Source of the DNA: Saccoglossus kowalevskii | Taxonomy: Eukaryota; Hemichordata; Enteropneusta; Harrimaniidae | Direction: 5' to 3' | NCBI RefSeq assembly: GCF_000003605.2 | Contig: NW_003130356.1 | Span: forward strand, 539,500 to 582,705 | Length of the DNA: 43,206 nt | The notes under the pieces: generated by a model | Told to the model about the DNA's origin: nothing | What the model saw: only the letters and a program-made list of their open reading frames with translations | The model's database searches: none | Program-made: the position numbers and the translations under genes | Part shown: piece by piece, positions 23,390-35,000 of the stretch | Position numbering within the stretch: position 1 is the stretch's first letter | Layout: the number at the start of each line of letters is the position of its first letter

Positions 23390-23491
23390 CAGTATGCAAA
23401 TTAGCATCAGTATGCAAATTAGCATCAGTATGCAAATTACCATCAGTATACAAATTAGCATCAGTATGCAAATTACCATCAGTATACAAAT
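23390..23491. repeat. 18-bp tandem array of POU octamer motifs
   Basis: Six units of CAGTATGCAAATTAGCAT type. Four keep a perfect ATGCAAAT octamer; two carry ATACAAAT. The 18-nt period keeps frames open on both strands, but no gene is indicated. Confidence 0.9.
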
Positions 23492-23756
23492 TTCTCTGTT
23501 TCATGAATTAAGGGATTCATGAGGGTATGATATAAGTTTAATTATAATAATAATATTATTGGGGTCCTGGCACTAATATGTAAAATACAGTGGTCTGAAT
23601 TTGTGCCTGCTGTGAAGATTCGCTTGTGGCTGCAATAATTTGGAACACTATTAAAAAGAATGCTAAGACATGATAATCTCAAGACCCTAATAAAGTTTTA
23701 TGAATAGATTTCTGAGTGCAAATTTGAGAATCGAAAAAAGATGTTTCATGTACTAT

Positions 23757-23891
23757 TAACAGAACCTACCTTTTTCTGTTAACCCAACAGAACCTACGTC
23801 TTCCTATTATTAGGCCAACAGAACCTACCTCTCCCTGTTAACCAATAAAAACCTACCTCACCCTGTTAACCTAACAAAACTTACCTCTCCC
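23757..23891. repeat. ~30-33-bp degenerate tandem repeat
   Basis: Four units of (A)ACAGAACCTACCTCTCCCTG type with variable spacers ending in GTTAACC. Confidence 0.75.
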
Positions 23892-23903
23892 TTTCTGAAG
23901 ATA

Positions 23904-24020
23904 CTGTAACACATTAAATATTCACTGGGTTTTAATTCCACTACTTATGCTATCAAGTAAAATTCTCTAAATTAAATCCACGTTACAATAGAACTCATTT
24001 TGTCACTGGAATTTCTGTGA
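23904..24020. mobile_element. Family-B MITE fragment
   Basis: GATACTGTAACACATTAAAT, then ATTCACTGGGTTTTAATTCC; the right half is missing. Confidence 0.6.
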
Positions 24021-25312
24021 GTATGGTAAAAATTACATAACAATTTTCTCAACTTTTAGACAGACAAAACTTAAGACAAATTAACTATGATGAAGGAATT
24101 ATCAGTAAAAACAGTGTTTACCAAAACAAATTCCATTTATTTCTCAGAGTTCTAACTAGGATCTACAAAAAAACTAGCTCTTCTAGAATTGAGTGAAAAT
24201 TATTTAAACAGACATCTGTGACATCACACAATTATATTTGAATAAATTAGCATAAAATAGCATAAAACTAATATTTTCATATCATTGTATTGCAGCTGTA
24301 TTTTAAGTCTTTTGCTAAATATAAAAAAAAATTGATTCTCTTGGCGAAACATGTTAATAGCATTCATCAACATTTTCGATTTCAAATTGTAGCGATTCGT
24401 AAGAAAATAGCGTAAAGAAATGCACAAAATACTGCAAAAATAATGTGGTTCATAATACTAAGAGAAACGGCTTTCAGCCAAACATAGGGAATCGAAGCAA
24501 ACCCTGTCTATACTGACACCTCACTAATCTGAACACCTCTCTAAACAAAACAAACTCTTGGTACTGAAATAAAAACTGCATTCTCACTTTGCAAACTGTG
24601 AGGAACCATCATCTCCTGACAAATTTATATACCATCAAATGTTGAAACTGTGGATGAGAAGTGGGAAAATATCTGCAGAATAAGAAGTCAAGTGAGCCTC
24701 ATAAATTAAAAATAAACATTGAGTTAGGGGGCTTTATTTTTCTTCAAAGGTTTGTTACATTATAGATAATTTATTTTGTATGGGGATAAAACCCTCTAGT
24801 AATCTCAAAATAAAATGGGTTAGAAAGTTATGACAGGGTATCTGCTTTTAATATATCATAATTTATAGCTAAATATCATTTGAACTCATTATGGAATTGT
24901 AATGAAATTGACATTTCACATATTTCTTAAACGGAAGTTTAAGACTGAAGTTTTCACTGAAACACTAGAGCGTACAAGTACATTATCTAGGAGCAAATCA
25001 TACAAGCATCACATGCTGCAAACTATAGAGGGCAGTACAGTAGTAGTAGTAACCAATCAGAATACAATTCAATGAGCTTCACATGACACAAATCAGTGAG
25101 CGGAGTATCATTAAGTACACGATATAACACCTAGTTACTGACAATCAGTATGATTCACCCAAAATCAATAACAAAAAATATTATGACTGAAATGAATGCT
25201 AGGTAAGAAGTCTGGTCTTATTCATTGTCCAGTTATCTAATTAAAAAAAAAAAAAGTTTATTTTGTCACATAAACAATACATAGAAAGCATCTTACACAA
25301 TATTTTTTGCAA

Positions 25313-25524
25313 TACTGTAAAATACTTTATTTTAGTTGGAATTAATTTTCGCTGAAAAGGCTTTTTGGATGTTTTGTATGGAATTTATTTTCATTGATTT
25401 TTGACAAGTTGAATGTAAAATATAGGAAAAAAGTTATATTCGGTGGATGTTATTTTCACTGAATCATTCCTTAAGCGAAAATAGCAAAAATTAGTTACAA
25501 GAGTAAATAAAGTGCTTTACAGTA
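25313..25524. mobile_element. TA-flanked MITE, family A
   Basis: ~212 bp from TACTGTAAAATACTTTATTT to AAGTGCTTTACAGTA, in the reverse interior orientation (GATTTTTGACAAGTTGAATG). Confidence 0.85.
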
Positions 25525-26102
25525 TTTCGTTTATCATTAGACCATCCTGAAACACAATTTTGCAAGAGCGAACAAAATTTCTGTTTGTAATCATAATCAT
25601 AATCTCCTTCAACCCTCCTTCCTTCCTTTAAACAAAAAGATTACATTTGCCAAATCGGTATATACTTCTAGGTTACGTGATGATAAAAACATGTGCTCTG
25701 TCTGAATATACATCGATATACTGTCTATGAATATACCTATGTACTACAAGTAAATGATGTCACTAGTGTTTATCATACAAGGGGTATCTATATATATATA
25801 TCAAAAGGTAGTGTAAAGTGATGTATTGCCGGATATACTTTAAAATAGTGCCAATACATGATACTCTCATATACCCCAATGTAGAGCCAATATATATCCC
25901 CATGATATACATCCATGTTCCACAAGATTTAAATCTTTATCATTGCGGGATATTCTTTGACTGATTGTCACAGGGAAGGGCCTTACTTCGACCCCTGACC
26001 CCAGGCATCTAGATACAAAGTCAATTTTAGAGACCATGACTGTCTGTGACTACCATATATTTATAGAAAATACCATATTTGGAAACTATGATACTGGACA
26101 CA

Positions 26103-26937
26103 ATGCCCCTACTTTAAATTGAACCCTATGTAGTGTTAATATATTGCCCTAAGTAGTGCCAATATATACAACTCTATGTAGTGTCAATATATGGCCCTAT
26201 GTAGTGTCGATATATGGCCCTATGTAGTATCAATATACAACCCTATGTAGTGTCAATATATTGCCCTATGTAGTGTCAATATACAACCCTATGTAGTGTC
26301 AATATATTGCCCTATGTAGTGTCAATATACAACCCTATGTAGTGTCAATATATGGCCCTATGTAGTGTCAATATAAAACCCTATGTAGTGTCAATATATT
26401 GCCCTATGTAGTGTCAATATACAACCCTATGTAGTGTCGATATATGGCCCTATGTAGTGTCAATATACAACCCTATGTAGTGTCAATATATGGCCCTATG
26501 TAGAGTCAATATACAACCCTATGCAGTATCAATATATGGCCCTATGTAGTGTCAATATACAACCCTATTTAGTATAAATATATGGCCCTATGTAGTGTCA
26601 ATATACAACCCTATGTAGTGTCAATATATTGCCCTATGTAGTGTCAATATATTGCCCTACGTAGTGTCAATATATGGCCCTATGTAGTGTCAATATACAA
26701 CCCTATGTAGTATCAATATATGGCCCTATGTAGTGTCAATATACAACCCTATGTAGTGTCAATATATTGCCCTATGTAGTGTCAATATACAACCCTATGT
26801 AGTATCAATATACAACCCTATGTAGTGTCAATATACAACCCTATGTAGTATCAATATACAACCCTATGTAGTGTCAATATATTGCCCTATGTAGTGTCAA
26901 TATATGGCCCTATGTAGTGTCAATATACAACCCTATA
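26103..26937. repeat. 23-bp minisatellite, about 36 copies
   Basis: The core CCCTATGTAGTGTCAATATA repeats every 23 bp with three alternating junction trinucleotides (TTG, CAA, TGG before the core). In several stretches TTG/TGG units alternate strictly with CAA units, giving a 46-bp higher-order unit. Degenerate flanking units extend left to about 25830. Confidence 0.95.
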
Positions 26938-27409
26938 TATTCCTATGAGTGCCCAAGAAGTTTCTATATATACCCCTATGAAAGGCCAACATACTTTCAT
27001 TTCCTAAGCTGCCTGTGACAAAATACCAATTATCTGTTAACATTACCATTGATCAGTAACAGTAATTAATGACAAACTTGATTGAAATATAAAATGTTAC
27101 AAAATCAAAAATTTAAACTGAGCAGTGAATTTATCATAAATATTATTATTTATTATTAACTACTTTGTTAGATATTAATCAATAGCATATAAATGCAGAT
27201 CATGATTCTGTTTAAATATTGCTTTTTGTATCTCAAAGTTTGGACTTCAAACTCAAATATCTTGACAAAAAAACAAGGCTGAAATTGTTTACATAAAAAT
27301 ACTGGTATATCTTAAAAAAATCCCAAAAACTAAATATTGTAATGTGTATTAAGTAGAACAGTTTGAATGAACAAGTAGTAATATTATTCATGGTAATACA
27401 CTGGTTATA

Positions 27410-27858
27410 CTCATGAATATTCATGAGAATGCATCAGCAGTCCCATGAATATTCCATGATCGAAACTAGTATGTCTCACCATTTCATGAATACATATAGC
27501 AGTTGTGTTCACATGATGAATATTCATGAAAATGTATCAGCTATGTTTACAAATGGTCCTAACATATCATGAATATTCATGAGAATGTATCAGCTGTATT
27601 CACAAATTGCCCAACATCTCATGAATATTCATGAGAATGTATCAGCTGTGTTCACAAATGGCCCAACATCTCATGAATATTCATGAGAATGTATCAGCTG
27701 TGTTCACAAATGGCCCCAACATCTCATGAATATTCATGAGAATGTATCAGCTGTGTTCACACATATCCCACCATCTCATGAATATTCATGAGAATGTATC
27801 AGCTGTGTTCACAAATGGTCCCAACATCTCATGAATATTCATGAGAATGTATCAGCTG
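27410..27858. repeat. 52-bp satellite with an 18-nt perfect palindrome per unit
   Basis: About eight units. Each carries TCATGAATATTCATGA, extended in most units to CTCATGAATATTCATGAG, followed by AATGTATCAGCTGTGTTCAC. The last four or five units are nearly identical; the first two or three are decayed. Confidence 0.92.
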
Positions 27859-28487
27859 GTGAATGTCAGTTTAATTAAGCATTTCATTAAAATTCTAATG
27901 TTTCACAATTAAATATCTGAATGCACAAAATCCGAATACAATAAAATTACAGTTCAACGCATTATTATAAAAGTGCAATTTACAAACAAAATAATTACAA
28001 CATATAACAGCCAGTAAAATTCACAACATAAAACTATTTTAAAATCTATAATAATAAGAAAGACAAGAAATAGTGTTGATCAAATTAAATAGTTATGACT
28101 GTTACTTTTTATATTAGGAGAAAGACAAATTTTTTTTCATGCGGCGACTAAAGTTTTTAATTGATGATGTAAATAAACTGCCGTGACTATCGAGAACTCC
28201 AAAACCGAACCCCCTGATTACCACTTGTCTCTGATCAAATCACTTGACTGACAGCTTGTCACATGACTCATCTAGTCACATGACTGATAGCATGTCACGT
28301 CTCATCATCTCACATACCAGTTGTCACACTGTTTAGCAGTGACTGCTTCATATCAGTACACAATAAAATAGAGTCTGTGGTTAAGTCATGTGACTCTTCA
28401 TGCACTTCTGATTGGCTGACTGATTGTAACTGGCTGGTCAGAATATGGACCAGCCATATTTCTATTGTCCAAGTAATGAATAAATTG

Positions 28488-28791
28488 TTTATTTATTTAT
28501 TTTTTTTATATTAAGTTTTTTGTGTACCTTAAGTAGCAGTGGTCAATACATTCTAGTTTAAAAACTCTCTTTGGAGCATTGGATTTATGCACAAAATATG
28601 CAAATGTGCTTTGAAAATTACTTAAAAACAAAAGTATAAAATAATTAATCAATTAACTATCAATTAAAAATTAGTCGCCTGTCATCTACAAGAAGACAGA
28701 AAACTGAAGAAGAAAGTTTTACTTCTATGTCAAGAATAAGAAGAAAAAAAATAAAATCATAGAAATGTAATGCACCTGGAACACCACACAC
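28488..28791 (-). other. Probable 3' UTR of the BCR/ABR-like gene with polyadenylation signal
   Basis: Downstream of the stop there is no further open reading frame. Overlapping AATAAA hexamers on the minus strand occur at 28488-28500, about 290 nt past the stop, followed by ordinary AT-rich sequence. The exact cleavage site cannot be seen. Confidence 0.4.
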
Positions 28792-29020
28792 TCAGAAATG
28801 TGTCTGTTGAGGAGATTCTGGTGGCCTCCCCTCTAGATAGTAAAAGAATACGCCAACTTGCGACATGACGTCTGTAAACGAAGTAGCTTCAAGAATAAGC
28901 GATGCATTTATTCCGATCTCTTCATCAGGTTTCCTCACAGCTGGGCGCATAAGATTGGGACCAAACACAGTTGCCAGATTATGAAGACTCATCTTGTTTT
29001 CTGATTGGTGTTCGGACAAC
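28792..29020 (-). CDS. BCR/ABR-like terminal coding exon with stop
   Basis: It starts with the last base of a split Arg codon after acceptor tatttctag and ends at TGA (28794-28792). [20 protein letters not shown] is the conserved last RhoGAP block. [14 protein letters not shown] follows, matching vertebrate EVMSQVQVLLYFLQ, then a short proline-rich tail ending QQTHF. The Thr at -2 and Phe at 0 fit a class I PDZ ligand. Confidence 0.95.
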
Positions 29021-32000
29021 CTAGAAATACAAAGTAGCATTATGAAAAACTGACAATGAAACAATAACAACACTGTACAAGATCTTACTCTCGTGGGACA
29101 TTCTCTGATTGACTGTCCCAGTGTGGGTCATTATATAGATAATGCCCTGCTTTTTTGGGTTCGAACTCGCAACTCCAATCTCAAAGGCCAACATTTTGTC
29201 CTTTGATCTACCAGGAATTCAATATCAATGGACATTTTTCAAACCTTGTCACATTCAAGTCATAAATAATCATAAGATAATTATGCAGGATAACATTGTC
29301 CACCTGCAATATCTTCAGTATGTAAAATGTTATTTTTTTGTACCGATAAGTATTGTATTAAAGTCAGATGCACTCTTGTCATGCATTCATTCGCATATTA
29401 AACCTCCACTCAGGCCTGTGTCCCTTGTGTCGATGAATATGTAACAAATACACTACACTCATGCATATCACAAGTAAGACAAGCTAATCATATGCAAATG
29501 AGCTACTTAATATGCACAGAATTGCAATTAAACAGCATTTGCTTTTGAATTTGTCTTTTATAAATATGAATGTTTTTTTGTTTTTTTCTTGTGGTGAAAG
29601 AAGACGGAAGGAACGGACAATCTGCATCACAACAAAAGTTTATAACTCACCTTCGTAAATGGTTTATCAGATGCAACACAGTACTGAGATTGGGTTCCGG
29701 TAATGAATATAATAATGACATCATGCACTTCTCTCGTGCACTCGGGTCTGATAGAGCTACAGAAAATAAAAACATTTTGTTTAAAAAGCAGACCTAGCCA
29801 TATCATGTACGCAAAAAACTGTGACATTCGAAATTTTGTCATGTTTCGTAAAATAACGCTACATAATTACTTTTGTATATATTTTGGAAACTTGTGATCA
29901 AGATCTGTAGCAAATGTTCATTTCGTCAAAAATTGGCAAAGAAATGATTGAAAATACATCAAATAGGACAAGATTTTTCACTCTGAACCATTCAGGATGC
30001 AACATAACGTGGAACAAGTTCAAGCTACAGCCTTCGTGCAGCAAGTGCTCAAATTTAGAATTTTATGTGCATTGTATATGTCACATGAGACCAATATCGA
30101 GCAAAACACTGCGTGGCAAATACGACACGCAATTGTTATTCACACTTACCAAGTCCTTCTACAAAATTGTTATAAAGATTATCGGTAAATAACGGCTCTG
30201 GCAATTCACGAAAATATAACTTTGCAACGCATGCAACAGCATGAATGTCTGCTTCACCAACCAATGTGCGAACACTCTTGCTACCTAGACAACACAAAAG
30301 AAAAACATTATGAATATATAATATATGCACATTGTAATTGGAGCCAAAACTACTTCTTGTTTTTGTTTGATGTTCAATCACGAAATGCACACAGGAGAAA
30401 TAAGCGACACAGCGCCAAAGCGGACATCTCATGCTAATCTGCACAGATCAGCAGCTTAAATTATCTTCAGTTGTGTAGAAATGGCAGCAGGTTATGTTTT
30501 ATCCNNNNNNNNNNNNNNNNNNNNNNNNNNNNNNNNNNNNNNNNNNNNNNNNNNNNNNNNNNNNNNNNNNNNNNNNNNNNNNNNNNNNNNNNNNNNNNNN
30601 NNNNNNNNNNNNNNNNNNNNNNNNNNNNNNNNNNNNNNNNNNNNNNNNNNNNNNNNNNNNNNNNNNNNNNNNNNNNNNNNNNNNNNNNNNNNNNNNNNNN
30701 NNNNNNNNNNNNNNNNNNNNNNNNNNNNNNNNNNNNNNNNNNNNNNNNNNNNNNNNNNNNNAATCTATTTTTTAGCCCAAGTTTGATGTACCGTAGTTGT
30801 CCGAGTATAAACCCCTGCTTGAGTATAAAAGCCCCACTCCAAATTTACAGTATTTTAAAACAAGTCATTTTTCGGATATAAGATTATAATGCTGTTCCAC
30901 TTAGTAAACGCACCCAAGAGTAATTAGTGACCCTGGGGCGTAACGGCCGATCCTAAAGTTAATTTGGACGATGGTAGTCGGTGAAAACACTCGTGTAAAC
31001 ACAACGATTTGTTTATGAATAAATTAGCATAAATTATCCAATTTATATTCCCTCCCCTTAATTTTCGTCAATTTGCAGTTTCCCCAGAGGGGTTTATACT
31101 CAGACAGCTACCGTAATCTGGTCTGACATTAGTGACGACTTTTCTACAAACATCTCTGCACTCAAGACTCACCATTTTCAAAAGATTTCTTTATTTTATT
31201 TATATCTGCATTCACACCTGATATCCTATATATTCCCAGCTCAGACATACCTGTGTGAAAAAAAAAAAAAATCAAATTGATATAAATTAACTACATTGTA
31301 CTTTTCCACCACCAGTTCTCATTTTTCATCACAAAATAGTCCTGTTTATACTGGTAGTCTACATTTACAACATTTATGTGCACAAATCTCAAAATTTAAT
31401 GTTTGCACAGAATCTCAGCACAAATTTCGTACAAGATTTTTTCAAACTTTCTGTATTTTTGTGGTCTAAAACTTGTTCAGCCTATTGTCAATTTTGAAGA
31501 AACAGACCTGATCAAAACAGAAAATTTCAATAATCACCAATATTTAAAATTATCACTCAAAATCTATAAGTGATATATATGCAAAAATTGCAAATATTTG
31601 CAACAAAATGTATTTGTGTACAGCTTATGTATTCAATACAAAACAAACCAAAAGTGAACAATCAATCGTTACAAAAAAGAAATGATAATACTGAGATACC
31701 ATAAAAAAAGCTTTTCACTTGTGTCACCTCTGCACAGCGCCCTCTCTTGATGACTTTCACCACAACTTTTTAATAAAAAAAAACTTAACCAGAATTTTTT
31801 ATTTTTTTGCAGAATAGATAATTAATTTGACCATATAAAAAAAGATCTCACCTCTTCTTTCAATCTCCGCTGTGCATATTGTAACAATTTCGGGTATTTT
31901 AGTGCGTTCTCTGTGTGTTACTCTATTTATGGGTACACCAAACACGCCTGTGGGTCTTTTAGACTTTGGTCTTTTCATTGTTTGACGACCAAGAGAGTCA

Positions 32001-35000
32001 TAGCTCAAGGAGATCGACATCGTTACATGCTTAAAAAAAAAGAAAATATCGTCAAACATCAACTGTTGAATACTAAATTTGATAGTTTACATTTACACTT
32101 TGTATTATATGAAGTCATTGCTCTGTAAACTGAACACCTCGCTAAACCAAACAACATTTCCAAGTCTGTTCCAAATACTTACTTAGATATAAAATACCTC
32201 TATACAATGAACAATTTTTTAGGGTTTGATTTAAACTGCTGTCAAACTTTTACAGATGAATCAATCATTTTTAAGATAAAATTTCTTACCTTGTCCATAT
32301 CAATTGTTACATTTTTCTCTTTGTTCTTTTGTAACTCTGTCAACTGAGGAAAAGTTAAATTCAGAATTTATTAAAAACCAACTACCGGAATTATTGATTT
32401 AATTTGATAATCGCTATTTCAAGCAAGTCAGTTTGAGCGGTTAATCTCCTCGCAAACATCAATAGTGTAGGACAATACTTGGGGTAGAAATACTGACAGA
32501 AAGAAAGTACAGTACAATAATGACATTTACCATATTTGCTCTATTAGAAGCACATTTGCAATAGAAATGCACATAAACCAAGAACTGCATTTATTGCATG
32601 CTGGATCAATAAGGCTGAGAAAAAAAATATCTCTGTTTCTCGTTTCCGCGAGCATCATTTTGAACTATGCGCCTCGGATGTTTTTTCCTTCTAAGCATTC
32701 CAAAATGCCCTTGTACTTGCACTTGTCTCACATTTCCCCCATTTTAGCTCAGTATTCAAAAAAAAAAAAAAAACGCCTCGCCGCCTCATTTTTAAATTTC
32801 CATGAAACGAGAAACAGAGAATTTATAATTTAGAATATATAACTTTTCTTTATCAGAGACGCACATGTCATTTACTACGGTGATAAAGCAAATACAGTAT
32901 GCGTTGATCTGCAAATGACAGTAGACATGTGTCATAATGCACAATTTATCTCGGCTCAGTCAGCCACTCTGTTGTAAACTCTCAATATTTTATGCCAATA
33001 ATATTTGTTGAAAATTGCTTTTATCATTTACCTGGTATAAACATACTACTATACAGACTCCTCAAATTTTTCAAAATTTACTGTAAAATCTGTATTAGAA
33101 GCTGAAGTTTATATTAAAATGGTACAGTGCAACAGAGGGGATGAGGCGTCTAGTAGAGCATCTACACATATGTGAAATGATGAATTTTTGGTTCTCAACT
33201 GTTCAAAAAGAATGTGTGCGACTTCTATGCATGCGGCTTCTAATGCAGATTTTACGGTAGCGCAAAATTACAGAACACGCAACATGGATGCGACATATGA
33301 CAATTAGACACTTTATTTTGAAACTGACTTGGTTATACTAGCAACGACACAAATGCTAAAGTAATAAAGAGCAACACAAATACTTGGTCACCATGGTTAC
33401 CAAAGTTGTAGTATGGTAGAGAGATGGAGACGTGAACTCACCTCAAATGTTCCCCTGCCAACAAGCTGATCCTCACCTCGCTGTTTACGATAACACAAAA
33501 TTCTTAATTTTTCAGCACCATCTATTTCAGATTCAAATTCCTAGAATAATAAATTACAATCAAAACTATTTTTCATTCAACTGAAAATTCAAGATTATCG
33601 TCACCGCCATATTACTCCGAATACGACAACAACAACATTGCCAGCTAAGTTGCTGACTGGTTTGCAATGTACGTCTTGAGATCACGTGATTAGAACTGGT
33701 TCAAACCATTTTCACGAGGGTGCACCTTTTGGTTACATGCCACATTCATGAGTATTACGACACAGATTCCTCTAAAAAAAACTCAAGATGGCGTTCTCCA
33801 TATGAAGGTTGCTAGACGAAAGGCTAACACTCCCCCCCCCCCCCCATAGGTCAGAGTCACAGCTGGATTATTAGTACAATAAAGGATAAACTGGTAAAAG
33901 TGTATGCACACAGTTAATTCCATAATGGAAGATTTTATCACTTGTTCAGCGTTAACACCTCGCTCTGTAAATGCAATGATGCCGAATCACACTGTTTTTT
34001 TTTTATTGAATTGATTTCATATTTAATGTCTTGAACTAAAATGCAGTTACTAAAGAAGACTTTTGCAGTTATTAATTTTTTGTCATAAACATTATCAGTT
34101 GGAACTCTCAACTCTGAGTTAGTAATTAGTAATTGGATTTTAATGGTATTGGGAATTGTGTATTATTTTATATTAAAACCATACTAAAGCACCAACATTA
34201 ATACTTGTAAGGTAATTCTTCAGATAGCAATATTATTGTTTCTATGGCAACACCCTAATTTTTTTTTAATTTGTTCCAAGACTTTGTGATCATTCTTGCA
34301 TACCAATTTTTGTCCACTAAACTGGTTCTTAGGGAAGTTTTTGAATCACAGAAATCAATTTGTGTCCACTAAACAGATTCCTAGAGACATTTTCGAAAAA
34401 CAGAATTGAGAATTGACCATACTGGGGAGTATACATACCTGGTGCCAGGTTGGTTCCTCGCCTTGAATGCTGGGATACGTCTTGGCTATCAAATAAAAAT
34501 GACTGTAGGAATCCACTTCTAAACAGCAATAATACTCTGGGGAAAGAAACAACATGACATCAGACAATGCCACATACTATTTATATTTGTTGAAGTGCAA
34601 ACATTCATGTTCGTTATTGTTGATGAATTTGTCACCCAAAATGTACGACTTACAGCAAGTCTCAGAAGTACATGTATTTGGGCAGCCAATTTTAAAAATT
34701 TGCTAGCGAATTGGCTAACTGCTTGGGTTTTGACTATTAAAACTGTTGGCTTTCCAATATCACTGACGCCAACTTGTGACCATGCCTACTCTAGGCGAAT
34801 CCATATTACAGGTAAGGCATCACAAAAAAAAAAATTTGACAAAAGTCACTGGGATAGCTGTTTAAGGAGCTTGTGAAATGTTCACTGCTACAAATATTGT
34901 GATTTTTCCTCTAAATATTCACTGAATACTGTCGCTTACCAAATTAAAGTGGTTTACAAATTATTCTTGAAGTTACAGAAAATGTGAAATAATAGGCATA

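Larger units (their letters stand above)
21900..28480. other. Intergenic stretch between the two genes
   Basis: Satellites and MITEs are listed separately. The remaining sequence is AT-rich with no recognisable exon, RNA gene or transposon protein. 28255-28395 holds several (T)CACATGAC/CATGTGAC E-box-like words. Confidence 0.5.

Noticed and set aside
23265..23504. 79-codon minus-strand frame with NLHTDA repeats
   Set aside because: Product of the 18-bp octamer array, whose period is a multiple of three; no start context or homology.
26103..26937. CRISPR-like appearance of short regular repeats
   Set aside because: The units are head-to-tail with no unique spacers, and the window is eukaryotic.
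29703..30192. Several overlapping plus-strand frames near 30 kb
   Set aside because: Antisense or intronic to BCR/ABR-like exons that have strong homology; no family match.
30471..30881. 136-codon plus-strand frame
   Set aside because: Artefact of the run of N.
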